In this document: piece by piece, positions 9,669 through 19,153 of the stretch
Numbering within the stretch: position 1 is the first letter of the stretch
Layout of the letters: every line of letters starts with the position of its first letter
NCBI RefSeq assembly: GCF_043555875.1
Contig: NZ_JBIGHW010000008.1
Location: 168,866 to 232,865 of the forward strand
DNA from: Pelomonas margarita
Lineage (GTDB): Bacteria; Pseudomonadota; Gammaproteobacteria; Burkholderiales; Burkholderiaceae_C
Length of the DNA stretch: 64,000 nt
Direction of reading: 5' to 3'
Notes under the pieces: model-generated
What the model was told of the DNA's origin: nothing
Seen by the model: the letters and a program-made list of their open reading frames with translations, nothing else
Databases searched by the model: none
Made by a program: the position numbers and the translations under genes

Positions 9669-10406
9669 TCAGGCGGACTTGCGGCGGCGGGCCACGAAGC
9701 CGATGGCGGCCAGGCCGGCGGCCAGCATGGCGTAGGTGCTGGGTTCCGGAACCGGTGCGGCAGCGATGGTCACGGCGTTGCCGTCGAAGCTGGCCGTGGT
9801 GGTCAGGATGTCGTACTTCGCAAAGGCCGTGCTCTCGTCGCTGGACGGCGTCAGGTAGACCATGGACGACGTCGTGCCGACGGCATTGCCGATGCTGAAC
9901 TGGCCGAGGAAGCTCAGGTACTCAGGGCCCGTGTAGGCCAGCGTGCTGACGGCCGTTGCCCGGCTGCCATTGGCGACGCCGCCGGTTTGCGTGTTGATGT
10001 CCACGAAGTGGGAGGCCATCTGCTCGGTGGCGTTGTTGGAATTGATGTTCCAGAGCGAGCCAAGTGCCTGGTTCGTGTTGACCGTGGTCCAGGCGTTGAT
10101 TTCACCGGGTTCGAAACCGAAGCCCAGGGGTTGCACGGCGATGATGGCCCACTCGGTGTCGGTGCCGCCGAAGCCGACGAACTTGCTCCATTCGGTGCTG
10201 TTGACGGCCAGCGAGAACGAGGTGCCCTTGGCCATCGAGGCGATGGCGTCCGTGGTCATGCCCAGGTCTTGGGCGTAGGAGCCGGCCGAGTTGCGAACCA
10301 GCAGCACGTATTCACCTTCACCCAGGTTGCCGCCGACGTTGATGTCAGCAAAAGAAGGCGCCGAAACAGCGGCCAGTGCGGCCAGGGCAAGAGACTTGAG
10401 CTTCAT
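9669..10406 (-). CDS. PEP-CTERM sorting-domain protein (short form)
   Basis: A 245-residue exported protein with a signal peptide (MKLKSLALAALAAVSAPSFA). It ends in a textbook PEP-CTERM tag: PVPEPSTYAML, hydrophobic AAGLAAIGF, then VARRRKSA. The body is rich in N, T, S and G with few Lys, typical of envelope proteins of this class. GGAG lies at SD distance before the ATG at 10406. A hairpin follows the stop. The adjacent EpsA-like regulator is the usual regulatory partner of exosortase/PEP-CTERM loci. No exosortase is encoded in the window, so sorting must rely on one elsewhere. The molecular role is unknown. Confidence 0.88.
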   Translation of the reverse strand: MKLKSLALAALAAVSAPSFADINVGGNLGEGEYVLLVRNSAGSYAQDLGMTTDAIASMAKGTSFSLAVNSTEWSKFVGFGGTDTEWAIIAVQPLGFGFEPGEINAWTTVNTNQALGSLWNINSNNATEQMASHFVDINTQTGGVANGSRATAVSTLAYTGPEYLSFLGQFSIGNAVGTTSSMVYLTPSSDESTAFAKYDILTTTASFDGNAVTIAAAPVPEPSTYAMLAAGLAAIGFVARRRKSA

Positions 10407-10714
10407 GGAGATACTCCGTAGACAGTGGTGTTAAGACCTCCCCGCCGGCATGGCTGGGGGTCGTCACGCCTGGCTGCCTCCCCTGGATTGCATGCGTGCA
10501 ATCGGCGGTGGCCTTGGGCGCCTGGGTCGAGAGACCCGCGTTCAAAGAGCGGTGATCAGGAAGATCGTTTCAGCGCGCATTCTTGTGAGGGCAGGTGACA
10601 TGCGCACCGGGATCGTGATTTCGTTCGCAGTCCGTTCGGACTAGGGACCAACCCATGAGCCGTTTGGACATGAGCTGTTCGCGCCAGCCGGGCTGGGCGC
10701 GCGGTGCCAGACGT
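10407..10714. promoter_or_regulatory. 308-bp intergenic region with a palindrome, upstream of the PEP-CTERM gene
   Basis: It holds the promoter and 5' UTR of the minus-strand PEP-CTERM gene and the 3' flank of the regulator gene. An inverted repeat GATTGCA-N4-TGCAATC lies at 10486-10503, about 80 bp upstream of the start codon, a plausible operator position. No ORF or RNA gene is seen. Binding by the neighbouring LuxR-type regulator is inference only. Confidence 0.4.
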
Positions 10715-11557
10715 TCAACCCGCGTGGTTCGGGCGCGGCAGCACGCTCAGCACCGGGCGGTCCAGCAGTTGCAGTGACATGGCCTGTGCCACGGCCTGCG
10801 CGCGGTTGGCGGCATTGAGCTTGCGCAGGATCTTCTGCACGTGGTTCTTCACCGTCAGCGCACTGATGCCGAGCTCCTCGGCGATCTGCTGATTGCTCTT
10901 GCCCTCGCGCAGCCAGCTGAGGATCTCGCGCTCGCGTTGCGTGACGCCGCCCACGCGGATGGCGCTGGGTTGGGGGGCGCTGATGCCCACCACATCGCGT
11001 TCCACGGCCTGTACGCGTTGCCAGGCGCCATGGATGTGCGGCAGCAGCAACTCCAGCCGGCTGCCCAGCGCCGCGAGCGTGGTGCTGTCCTGCGACGCGA
11101 AGATGAAGAAGCTCTCGATCTCCTGCGGGCGCTGCGGGCGTGATACGCCGTGCACCAACACGCCGTCGAAGCCGGCGGCCAGCAAGGCGTCACGTGCCGT
11201 GCCCAGTGAAGCGAAGGCCAGGTCGGCGGTGGCGATGGCGGCGGGCCGGCCGCGAGCCTCCAGCCAGCGGGCCTGCCAGTGCTGCATCAAAAGGCTGCGG
11301 TTGTCGCCGAGTGCGTCCATCAGGACAGGATCCAGGCTGACGCTGTTGAACACGTCGAACAAAAGTTCGCGGGCGCTGCGGTCGTAGCTGCCGCAGACCG
11401 CCAGTTGGTGCGGCAGCAGGCGGCTGAGGTAGCTCTGCGTCCAGACGAAGAACTGGTAGCGGCGGCGCACCGTCAGCGCGGATTCCGCCGCGCGCACGAT
11501 GGCTTCGACGGGGTCGTCCTGGGAGGTCGTTGCGGCCGGGTTGTTGTTGGTCGTCAT
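10715..11557 (-). CDS. epsA: LuxR-family regulator of EpsA type (exosortase/exopolysaccharide-associated)
   Basis: A 280-residue regulator. The N-terminal sensory domain (about 20-190) carries YQFFVWTQ and LPHQLAVCG, matching the EpsA family linked to exopolysaccharide/PEP-CTERM loci. The C-terminal LuxR/GerE helix-turn-helix (about 212-270) includes TQREREILSWLREGKSN and ALTVKNHVQKILRKL. There is no receiver domain. The family is known as an activator of exopolysaccharide/exosortase genes; here it is followed by PEP-CTERM genes on the same strand, its likely targets. The start at 11557 gives a domain-complete protein; upstream in-frame sequence looks non-coding. Confidence 0.82.
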   Translation of the reverse strand: MTTNNNPAATTSQDDPVEAIVRAAESALTVRRRYQFFVWTQSYLSRLLPHQLAVCGSYDRSARELLFDVFNSVSLDPVLMDALGDNRSLLMQHWQARWLEARGRPAAIATADLAFASLGTARDALLAAGFDGVLVHGVSRPQRPQEIESFFIFASQDSTTLAALGSRLELLLPHIHGAWQRVQAVERDVVGISAPQPSAIRVGGVTQREREILSWLREGKSNQQIAEELGISALTVKNHVQKILRKLNAANRAQAVAQAMSLQLLDRPVLSVLPRPNHAG

Positions 11558-11688
11558 GGGCAGCGGTTCAGCGTCTCGGGGAGCGCGGGCGGCCAGGTCG
11601 TGGCCGGCGACGAACTCACAAGTGGTGCACTCTAGGAAGCCCACATGACCGGCCGTTGAAGGCTTATGCAGGTCATGGGCCGATCGGC

Positions 11689-12279
11689 TCATTCGGCGGG
11701 CTCTGAAGGGGCGGCGGCTGGAGCGGCTGTGGCGTTGAACACCCAGTCGCGGGCGGTGCTTCGCCCGCCAGCCGTGGCCAGCAGCGGGCGCGTCGACCGG
11801 CTGCGCACACCGACGATGCCGGTGCCGGTGACGACCGTCGGGTCGTTCGCCGGTGCGCTGGTGCTCTCGTCTGCCACGACGGCGGCCTGGCCCATCACGG
11901 GTTCCCAATCGGGTGTGCCCGTGAAAGGGTCGGCGTAGAGCTGGCGCAGGTGGCGTTGCGGCTTGGGGAAGCGCCGGTCGGCCAGCAGCTCGTCCAGGGT
12001 CTGCGGCAGCGGCAGGTGGCCCAGCGGCGTGGCCTGGGCGTAGCGCCCCAGCGCGGCGGCGATGGCTTCGCCGCGAAAGCGCAACTCGGCCTCCCGCTCG
12101 CGCTGCTGGCGCGTCTGCTCGCGCTCGCCCAGGGCGGCCAGGCCCGCGCCGCCCAGCGCGAGCACGAAGAGCAGCCAGAGGTAGGTGAAGCCACGCTGAG
12201 CCGAATGCGCCCTCCGTAGGGCGGGTCGCGACCCGCCGTTGGGTCCCGCGAACCCATATTGGAAATCGGTGGTGGACAT
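11689..12279 (-). CDS. Divergent pseudopilin-like protein (last gene of the T2S/T4P-like operon)
   Basis: About 196 residues. The recognisable core starts with a prepilin-like cleavage context QRGFTYLWLLFVLALGG, but position +5 is Leu rather than the usual Glu of the FTLIE motif. A helix rich in E/R/Q follows (EREQTRQQREREAEL), then a GspG-like segment with LPQTLDELLADRRFP and DPFTG. The N-terminal leader and start codon are encoded inside a BIME repeat (12216-12312), so the start is uncertain: ATG at 12279 is preceded by a GGGTGG that could act as SD. The missing Glu5 suggests a GspK-like tip role or a non-assembling subunit. It lies 94 bp after the preceding pseudopilin stop. Confidence 0.65.
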   Translation of the reverse strand: MSTTDFQYGFAGPNGGSRPALRRAHSAQRGFTYLWLLFVLALGGAGLAALGEREQTRQQREREAELRFRGEAIAAALGRYAQATPLGHLPLPQTLDELLADRRFPKPQRHLRQLYADPFTGTPDWEPVMGQAAVVADESTSAPANDPTVVTGTGIVGVRSRSTRPLLATAGGRSTARDWVFNATAAPAAAPSEPAE

Positions 12280-12312
12280 CGCCACCCAACGGCGGGTCGC
12301 GACCCGCCCTAC
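12216..12312. repeat. BIME-like pair of REP palindromes
   Basis: A GTAG tetranucleotide followed by an 18-bp perfect palindrome (12220-12237) faces an identical inverted copy ending in CTAC (12291-12312). The arms, including flanking bases, are 28-nt perfect inverted repeats. GTAG plus hairpin is the known signature of REP elements mobilised by RAYT (TnpA-REP) transposases; no RAYT gene is in the window. A related pair is at 39588-39662. Confidence 0.85.
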
Positions 12313-12373
12313 GGGATCGGCTTTGATGCGCTGCGGGTGCCGCGAATGCGGCATGGACAACCGAAATGAACGC

Positions 12374-12757
12374 TCACCAATCGGCATACAGGCTCCCGTC
12401 CGGCGCGCGGCCGGCGGCGCCGCTGCGCACGTCGGCCACCTGGCCGGGCAGGTCGGTGCCGGCGGCAGGCGGCAGCGTGATCCAGCTGTTGGCGCTGCCG
12501 GTCAGCGGGTCCTCGGGCACGCGGCGAAGGTAGCGGTCCTGCACGAGCTGGGCCAGCGTGTCGGGGTGGCGGCCCTTGTCGGCGGCGTACTTGTCCAGCG
12601 CGTCGCGCATGACGGCCAGCGAGCTGCGCAGGCTGGCCGCCTTGGCGCGCTCCAGCGAGGCGAAGTAGCGCGGCGCGGTGATGCCGGCCAGCAGCGCGAC
12701 GATGGCCATGACCACGATCAACTCGATGAGGGTGAACCCATGGGCAGTGCGTGCCAT
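12374..12757 (-). CDS. GspG-like pseudopilin
   Basis: A 127-residue protein with a very short leader (MARTAHG) and a perfect type IV pilin motif GFTLIELIVVMAIVALLAG, so it is a substrate for prepilin peptidase. The body has KYAADKGRHPDTLAQL and a DPLTG motif as in the GspG/major pseudopilin fold, ending ...LYADW. The ATG overlaps the preceding stop (TGATG) and a GTG one codon earlier is an alternative start; both imply translational coupling. It contributes to the periplasmic pseudopilus of the secretion machine encoded upstream. Confidence 0.85.
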   Translation of the reverse strand: MARTAHGFTLIELIVVMAIVALLAGITAPRYFASLERAKAASLRSSLAVMRDALDKYAADKGRHPDTLAQLVQDRYLRRVPEDPLTGSANSWITLPPAAGTDLPGQVADVRSGAAGRAPDGSLYADW

Positions 12758-13299
12758 CACCAGTCCCGGTAGCGGCTGCCATCGATCGCGAGGGCCTCGG
12801 AGCGCGAGTGCACGTCGAACACATCGCGGCCGGGGGCGGGCGCCTCGGGCGGGCTGTCGTGGCTGCGCAGCGCCCAGGTCTGGGCGGCGGGCAGGGCGGG
12901 GTCGGCCAGCGGGTCGCGCGGCAGGCGGCGCAGGAAGTACAGGCGCTTGGCGTTCTGCGGGTCCCGGGCGTCGGGCACGCCGCGCACGAGGGCGTCCAGG
13001 TCAGGCGGGTAGCCGCTGTCGTCGGCCTTCAGCGTGATGCGTCCTTCACGGGCAGCGCGGTGGTAGGCGTCCAGCCCATCGCGCAGCGTGCGCAGTGCGT
13101 GGCGCAGCTCGGCCTCGCGCTGGCGCTTGTGCACCCACACGCCCAGCGGCTGGGCGGCGGCGGCCAGGATGCCCACCAGCGTCACCACCACCAGCATCTC
13201 GACCAGCGTGAAGCCGCGTTGCGGTTGCGGGCCGAGCGCCGGGCCGCTCCCAAGCCGGCCCGCTCTGGCGATGTTCTTGCGGCTGGATGCCGCAAGCAT
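12757..13299 (-). CDS. GspH/GspG-like pseudopilin with repeat-derived leader
   Basis: About 180 residues from the ATG at 13299. The pilin motif is QRGFTLVEMLVVVTLVGILAAAA, with Glu5 present. The leader before the cleavage Gly (about 29 residues, containing RAGRLGSGPALGPQP) is encoded by a dispersed repeat (13229-13319), not by typical pilin leader sequence. The GAGGGGG at the end of that repeat lies at SD distance from this ATG. An ATG at 13383 overlapping the secretin stop would give a leader of over 55 residues, unusually long for prepilin peptidase. The body contains GYPPDLDALV and LPRDPLADP, a pseudopilin C-domain pattern. Confidence 0.78.
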   Translation of the reverse strand: MLAASSRKNIARAGRLGSGPALGPQPQRGFTLVEMLVVVTLVGILAAAAQPLGVWVHKRQREAELRHALRTLRDGLDAYHRAAREGRITLKADDSGYPPDLDALVRGVPDARDPQNAKRLYFLRRLPRDPLADPALPAAQTWALRSHDSPPEAPAPGRDVFDVHSRSEALAIDGSRYRDW

Positions 13300-13319
13300 C
13301 ACCGCCCCCTCGGGGGGCC
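13229..13319 (-). repeat. Dispersed structured repeat, copy A
   Basis: Read on the minus strand: CCCCCCGAGGGGG, then a stem-loop (CTTGCGGC/GCCGCAAG, plus-strand 13276-13296), then a conserved block GGGCCGGCTTGGGAGCGG and CCCGGCGCTCGGCCC. Copies B (37327-37413) and C (41005-41089) share both outer blocks, but their central stem-loops differ in sequence while keeping the ability to pair. Confidence 0.8.
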
Positions 13320-13366
13320 GACCGGGCGCGTCCGCGTTCAGCGGCAAGAGGCCGGGCGAGGGGCCG

Positions 13367-15514
13367 TCATTGCACTTCGACATGGCCCTCACCCTCCACA
13401 CGCACCGTCACCGGTTCGCCCTTGAGGCCCTTGGCGGCGGTGTTGACGAACTCGATGAGGCCCGACTGCCCCGCCGTGCCGGGCCGCGCGCGCAGCACGA
13501 TCACTTTCTGTGCCTGCGGGGCCAGCGCGATCTCCACGCTGCCGCTGGCGGCTTCGGCGCCGCCGATGTCGGCGCGCAGGAACATGGCCGCGTCGTAGGT
13601 CAGAGTGCCCGTGACCGCGAATCCGGAGGTGTTGGTCAGCCCCAAGGACAGCGTGTCGCCGACGGCGGTGCTGCCGCTGGTCTGCAGCTCAACAACGGCC
13701 TCGGGCCCGGCCGGGGCGGCTGGCGCTCCACCCGCCGGCAGCGCTGCGCCTGCCAGCGGCGCCGCCACGCTGCCCCGCGAGCGCAGCCGCGCCCCTTCGG
13801 CGCCGGGGTTGGCGTCGAAGCCCGAGGGCAGCACGGTCAGGCTGGCGTCGGGGAGGCTGACGTTGCGCAGCACGTGCGGCGTGATCAGCAGCACGATCTC
13901 GGTTTTCTTGCGGCTGTCGCCGTGCACGCCGAACAGCCTCCCCAGCAGCGGTGTTTCCGACACATAGGGCACGCCGCTGATGCTTTTGCGGTCCTCGTCG
14001 TTGATGAGGCCGCCCAGCACCTGCGTCTCGCCGTCGCGCAGCCGCAGCGATGTGGACGCGTTGCGCGTGCCGATGCGGTAGGCGCTGGTGGGTTGCGTGC
14101 CGCCGGAGCTTTCTTTCGGGCCCAGGCTGCTGACCTCCAGGTTCACCTTCATGATGACCTCGTTGTCCAGCTGCACGGTGGGCTCCACTTCCAGCTTGAT
14201 GCCCACGTCGATGTAGCTCACCGCGGTGGACACACCGACGTTGGCGGTGGAGGTGCTGGTGAACACAGGTACCTTGTCGCCGATCTGGATCCTGGCCTTC
14301 TCCTTGTTGCGCGCGCGTAGCTTGGGGTTGGCCAGCAGGTTGCTGGCGCCCGAGCCGCCCTTGAGCCGCGCGGCGACGACCGGGTTGGCCACCAACGTGC
14401 GAAAGCTGCCTCGCGTCGCCCAGGGCACCAGCGCGGCGGCGGTGTCGGTGGTGCCGTAGGTGGCATCGGTGGCCCAGTTCAGGCCGGCCTCGGTGCTGCG
14501 GTCGGAGGCCAGCTCCAACACCTCAACGTCCAGCATCACCTCGGGCTCGGGCAGGTCCAGCCCGGCGATGAGACGTTCGATCATCGTGATGACCTCAGGG
14601 GTGTCGCGGGCCACCAGCAGGTTCAGGCGCTCGTCGATGAAGAGGTCGCGCGTCTTGGCCATCATGCGCACCAGCGCCTGCGCCTGCTTGGCATCGGCGT
14701 TGTTCAGGTAGAAGCTGCGCGTCACCAGCTCCTGGTGCTCGCGCTGCTTCTGCTGCGTGTTGGGGTAGATCAGCACCGAGTTGTCGTTCAGCAGCTTGCG
14801 CTCCAGCTGCTGCGTGCTGAGCACCACACGCATGGCCTCGTCGACGCTGACGTCCTTCAGGTAGAGGCTGACGCGCGCGTCGGCCTTCACGTCCTTGTCG
14901 AACACGAAGTTCACGCCCGCGCCGCGGCCCAACGCCTCGAACACGGTGCGCAGCGGCGCGTCGCGAAACTCCAGGCTCACGGGCTTCTGGTAGGCCGCCG
15001 CCAGCACGGTGGGCACGGGCGGCGGCGCCAGGCGCTGGCGCAGCTTGTGTTGCAGGGCCAGGGCATGCGGCTGCCCGGGGTCCTCGGCCAGCACGGACGT
15101 GACGGCCTCGCGGGCGGCGTCGGCCTCGCCGGCCTGCAGCTGCTTCGCGGCGCGGGCGATGCGGGCCTGGTGGTCGCGGGCGCGGCGCAGTGCGGTGGCC
15201 AGCGCCCTTGTGCGCGGGGCCTGCACGTCCAGCGCCTGCATGCGCAGCAGCAGTTCGGCCGCCGCGTCCAGCTGGCCGGTGGCGCGGGCGGTCTCGGCTT
15301 GGGTGGCCAGGGCCAGCAGCGCCAGCTCGCGCTCACGCTGCAGTGCGGAGCGCAGGGCGTCGTCCTGCGGAGCGGCTGCCGCAGCATCGCGCAGCAGGCG
15401 CCAGGCGCCTTCGTGCTCGCCACGGCGGGCCAGCGTATCGGCCTCGCGCAGCGCGGGGTTGCCGGCGCAGGCGGCGAGCAGCAGGGCGAGGGCGAGGGCG
15501 GAGAGGCGCTTCAT
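13367..15514 (-). CDS. gspD: Secretin lipoprotein of T2S/MSHA-like system with C-terminal cohesin-like domain
   Basis: A 715-residue protein starting with a lipoprotein signal (LLLAACAGNP). TPR-like helices follow (about 20-160), then a secretin N0/STN-like domain with FRDAPLRTVFEALG (about 185-260). The secretin core (about 300-550) includes GDKVPVFTST, the GETQVLGGLI motif and a transmembrane signature ending LLITPHVLR. The last about 110 residues after a proline/alanine linker form a beta-rich domain (VVELQTSGSTAVGDTLSL...) resembling cohesin-like modules. It would form the outer-membrane gate. The ATG overlaps the stop of the upstream PilP/GspC-like gene, showing translational coupling. 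Confidence 0.88.
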   Translation of the reverse strand: MKRLSALALALLLAACAGNPALREADTLARRGEHEGAWRLLRDAAAAAPQDDALRSALQRERELALLALATQAETARATGQLDAAAELLLRMQALDVQAPRTRALATALRRARDHQARIARAAKQLQAGEADAAREAVTSVLAEDPGQPHALALQHKLRQRLAPPPVPTVLAAAYQKPVSLEFRDAPLRTVFEALGRGAGVNFVFDKDVKADARVSLYLKDVSVDEAMRVVLSTQQLERKLLNDNSVLIYPNTQQKQREHQELVTRSFYLNNADAKQAQALVRMMAKTRDLFIDERLNLLVARDTPEVITMIERLIAGLDLPEPEVMLDVEVLELASDRSTEAGLNWATDATYGTTDTAAALVPWATRGSFRTLVANPVVAARLKGGSGASNLLANPKLRARNKEKARIQIGDKVPVFTSTSTANVGVSTAVSYIDVGIKLEVEPTVQLDNEVIMKVNLEVSSLGPKESSGGTQPTSAYRIGTRNASTSLRLRDGETQVLGGLINDEDRKSISGVPYVSETPLLGRLFGVHGDSRKKTEIVLLITPHVLRNVSLPDASLTVLPSGFDANPGAEGARLRSRGSVAAPLAGAALPAGGAPAAPAGPEAVVELQTSGSTAVGDTLSLGLTNTSGFAVTGTLTYDAAMFLRADIGGAEAASGSVEIALAPQAQKVIVLRARPGTAGQSGLIEFVNTAAKGLKGEPVTVRVEGEGHVEVQ

Positions 15515-16032
15515 GCGGGTGAGGGAGCGAAGGGAACGAGCTGGGCCTGGCCCAGCGGCAGGTATGTCAGGCGCAGGCCGGCAGGCTCAACGGCATCGAC
15601 GCGCCATTGCCCGTCCACCATCTCGCCCACGCCGACGACAGCGCTGCGCTGCGCGTTGTTCAGCACGGCGCGCGAGGCGCCGTCTGTCAGGCGACCGACG
15701 AGCTGGTAGGGGAAGGGTGGCGCAATGGGAGGCGCGGGCTGTTCGGCAGCCGGCTTGTCTATGGCGCGCGGCGGTGCGGGCTTGGACGTTGTCGGTGCGG
15801 CCTCGCCCCAGGCGGCGCGGGCTTGGACGTCGAGGTCGGGCCACGCGGCACGCGCGCTGGCGGCGGGGCCGGGCCAGTCGGTGGACGCCGTGTTGGCAGG
15901 CGCGGCGCGGCGTGGTGAGGCGGCTACGGGCGCGGGGGTGTCGGCGTCGTCCTGCGACACCCAGGCCGTGGCCGCGAGGCTCAGGGCCAGGGTGCCGAAC
16001 AGGGCGAGATGGCGCGGGGCGGGCTTCTTCAT
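15511..16032 (-). CDS. PilP/GspC-like inner-membrane/periplasmic coupling protein
   Basis: A 173-residue protein: N-terminal membrane anchor (LALFGTLALSLAATAWV), a long Pro/Ala linker, then a small beta domain PFPYQLVGRLTDG...AVVGVGEMVDGQWRVDAVEP. This is the homology-region/PilP fold that docks onto secretin N0 domains. Position between the PilO-like gene and the secretin, with ATGA overlaps on both sides, supports the role. Assignment is by architecture and context because the sequence is divergent. Confidence 0.68.
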   Translation of the reverse strand: MKKPAPRHLALFGTLALSLAATAWVSQDDADTPAPVAASPRRAAPANTASTDWPGPAASARAAWPDLDVQARAAWGEAAPTTSKPAPPRAIDKPAAEQPAPPIAPPFPYQLVGRLTDGASRAVLNNAQRSAVVGVGEMVDGQWRVDAVEPAGLRLTYLPLGQAQLVPFAPSPA

Positions 16033-16541
16033 TTCGCGGCCTGCATGTGCAGCACCCAGGCGAACTCGGCCTTCAGCGTGCCGTCGGCCTCGCGGCGCAG
16101 GCGCACGCTGTCCAGCGCCAGCGCGGGGTCGCGTTGCAGCGCCTCCGCGACAAAGCCGCGCAGCGCGCCATAGCCGCCGCTGAGCTGCATGGCCACGCGG
16201 TACTGGGCGATTCCCAGTTCGCGATCCGCCTGGTAGCGGAATTCGCTGCGCGGCCAGGGCAGGCCCAGCTCGTCGGTCAGCGCCAGCAGCGCCGCGGTGC
16301 GGGCCTGGCGTGCGCTGTCGGGGGGCAGGCTGGCGGTGAGTGCGCGGCTGTCGGTCTTTGCGGCGGCTGCGGGCGCCTTGGCCAGCGCGGCTCGGCGCAC
16401 CGTCAGGGCCTGGCGTTGCTCATTCAACTGGGCCTGCCGTGCGGGCAGCCATGCGGCGCCGGCGATGGCGGTCAGCGTCAGCAATGCTGCCAGTGCGGCC
16501 GGCCAGCCGAGGCGGCGGGCGTGGGTGAGCCAGCGCCTCAT
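16029..16541 (-). CDS. PilO/GspM-like inner-membrane platform protein
   Basis: A 170-residue bitopic protein: short cytoplasmic basic N-terminus, one TM segment (about 13-31), a heptad-like coiled coil (LPARQAQLNEQRQALTVRRA), then a C-terminal alpha/beta domain with YRVAMQLSGGYGALRGFVAEAL as in PilO/GspM ferredoxin-like folds. The family scaffolds the inner-membrane platform and pairs with the PilN/GspL-like partner encoded directly upstream (4-nt overlap). Confidence 0.7.
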   Translation of the reverse strand: MRRWLTHARRLGWPAALAALLTLTAIAGAAWLPARQAQLNEQRQALTVRRAALAKAPAAAAKTDSRALTASLPPDSARQARTAALLALTDELGLPWPRSEFRYQADRELGIAQYRVAMQLSGGYGALRGFVAEALQRDPALALDSVRLRREADGTLKAEFAWVLHMQAAK

Positions 16542-17582
16542 CGCGCGCCTCCGCTGCGGCGTTGCACCTCAAAGCGCAAGCCGCCTGCGTCGGCGGCCGC
16601 GTCAGGCCGCTGCAGGCGCGTCAGCACGACTTCCTGGCCGGCGCTTGCCGTCAGCGTCAGGCGATCGACGAGGCGGGTCACCCCGTCTGCCTCGGCGGCC
16701 TGGCCCTCCACGCGCATCCCCTGGCGGTCCAGGTCCAGCGCGGTGAGCTGCAGGCCCGGCGGCAGCGCGCGTTCCACGCCCGCCCACAGTGCGGCCCAGT
16801 CGGTGTCCAGCTGCTGCGCGGCGGCCCAGGCGCGGTTGCGGGCCGCGGGGTTGGGGGGTGGGGCGGGGGCGGCTGCCGTGGGGCGGGTGATGCGGTCCAG
16901 CACGGCAGCTTGTTCGCGCAGGCGCCGGGCTTCGTCCTGCTGGCCCTGGGCCTGCAGCGCCACCAGCGCGCAGGCCCCCGCCGCCGTGGCAGCCCAGGCC
17001 CAGATCAGCGGCCTGGCGTGTGACGGCTGCTCGATGAAATCGGGGGCCTCGTCGTTGCCGGTGCCGGCCAGCAGCGCGTCGGCCCGCACGAGGCGCGTGC
17101 CCTGCAACTGCTGCAGCAGCTCGTCGTCGGCGTGGCGCTGCTGCAGCTCGACGAGCCGGCCGTCGCGGCGGCGCAGCCAGGTCAGGAGCTCGCCTTCAAG
17201 CAGCCCTGCATCGCCGTCGTCGGCGGGCAGCAGTGCCCAGCTGGGCCGCAGCGACGTGAGGCGCACGCGGTGCTCAGCCGCCGTGACGCTCAGGGCCCCG
17301 AGCTCGCCGTCACACCAGGCGCAGACGCCGTGCTGCCACGCGGTCAGCGGCCAGCTCTGTGCGGCGGCGCCGAAGTAGTGCGTGAACTGCAGCCGGGCGT
17401 AGGCCAGTCGCTCGGCATCGCCCGGCAGCGGCAGGTCGTCGGGCACGCGCAGGCTGTGCATGCGGTCTGGCCCGGCGAGCAGCGCCACGCGCGCGCCGGG
17501 GTGGGCGGCACACCAGGCGGCGAAGGCGGGCCAGGTCTTGCCGTGCGCGTCCACGGCGCCGTCGGCTGTGAGCAGGAGGCGC

Positions 17583-17602
<20 letters not shown>
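16538..17602 (-). CDS. GspL/PilM-PilN-like platform protein
   Basis: About 354 residues from a GTG at 17602 that overlaps the end of gspE by 20 nt. The cytoplasmic N-terminal half is actin-like in character (LLLTADGAVD, ARVALLAGPDRMHSLRVPDD). A TM segment lies near residues 195-215 (PLIWAWAATAAGACALVAL), followed by a coiled coil (QDEARRLREQAAVLDRI) and a PilN-like periplasmic domain (LPPGLQLTALDLDRQGMRVEG). This is the architecture of GspL or a fused PilM-PilN, which links the ATPase to the pseudopilus platform. The start is uncertain: no ATG lies close and upstream in-frame sequence belongs to the gspE shadow. Confidence 0.68.
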
Positions 17603-19121
<1,519 letters not shown>

Positions 19122-19153
19122 GTCTGCGAGCTTTTGGTTGAGCGCCACGAGTG

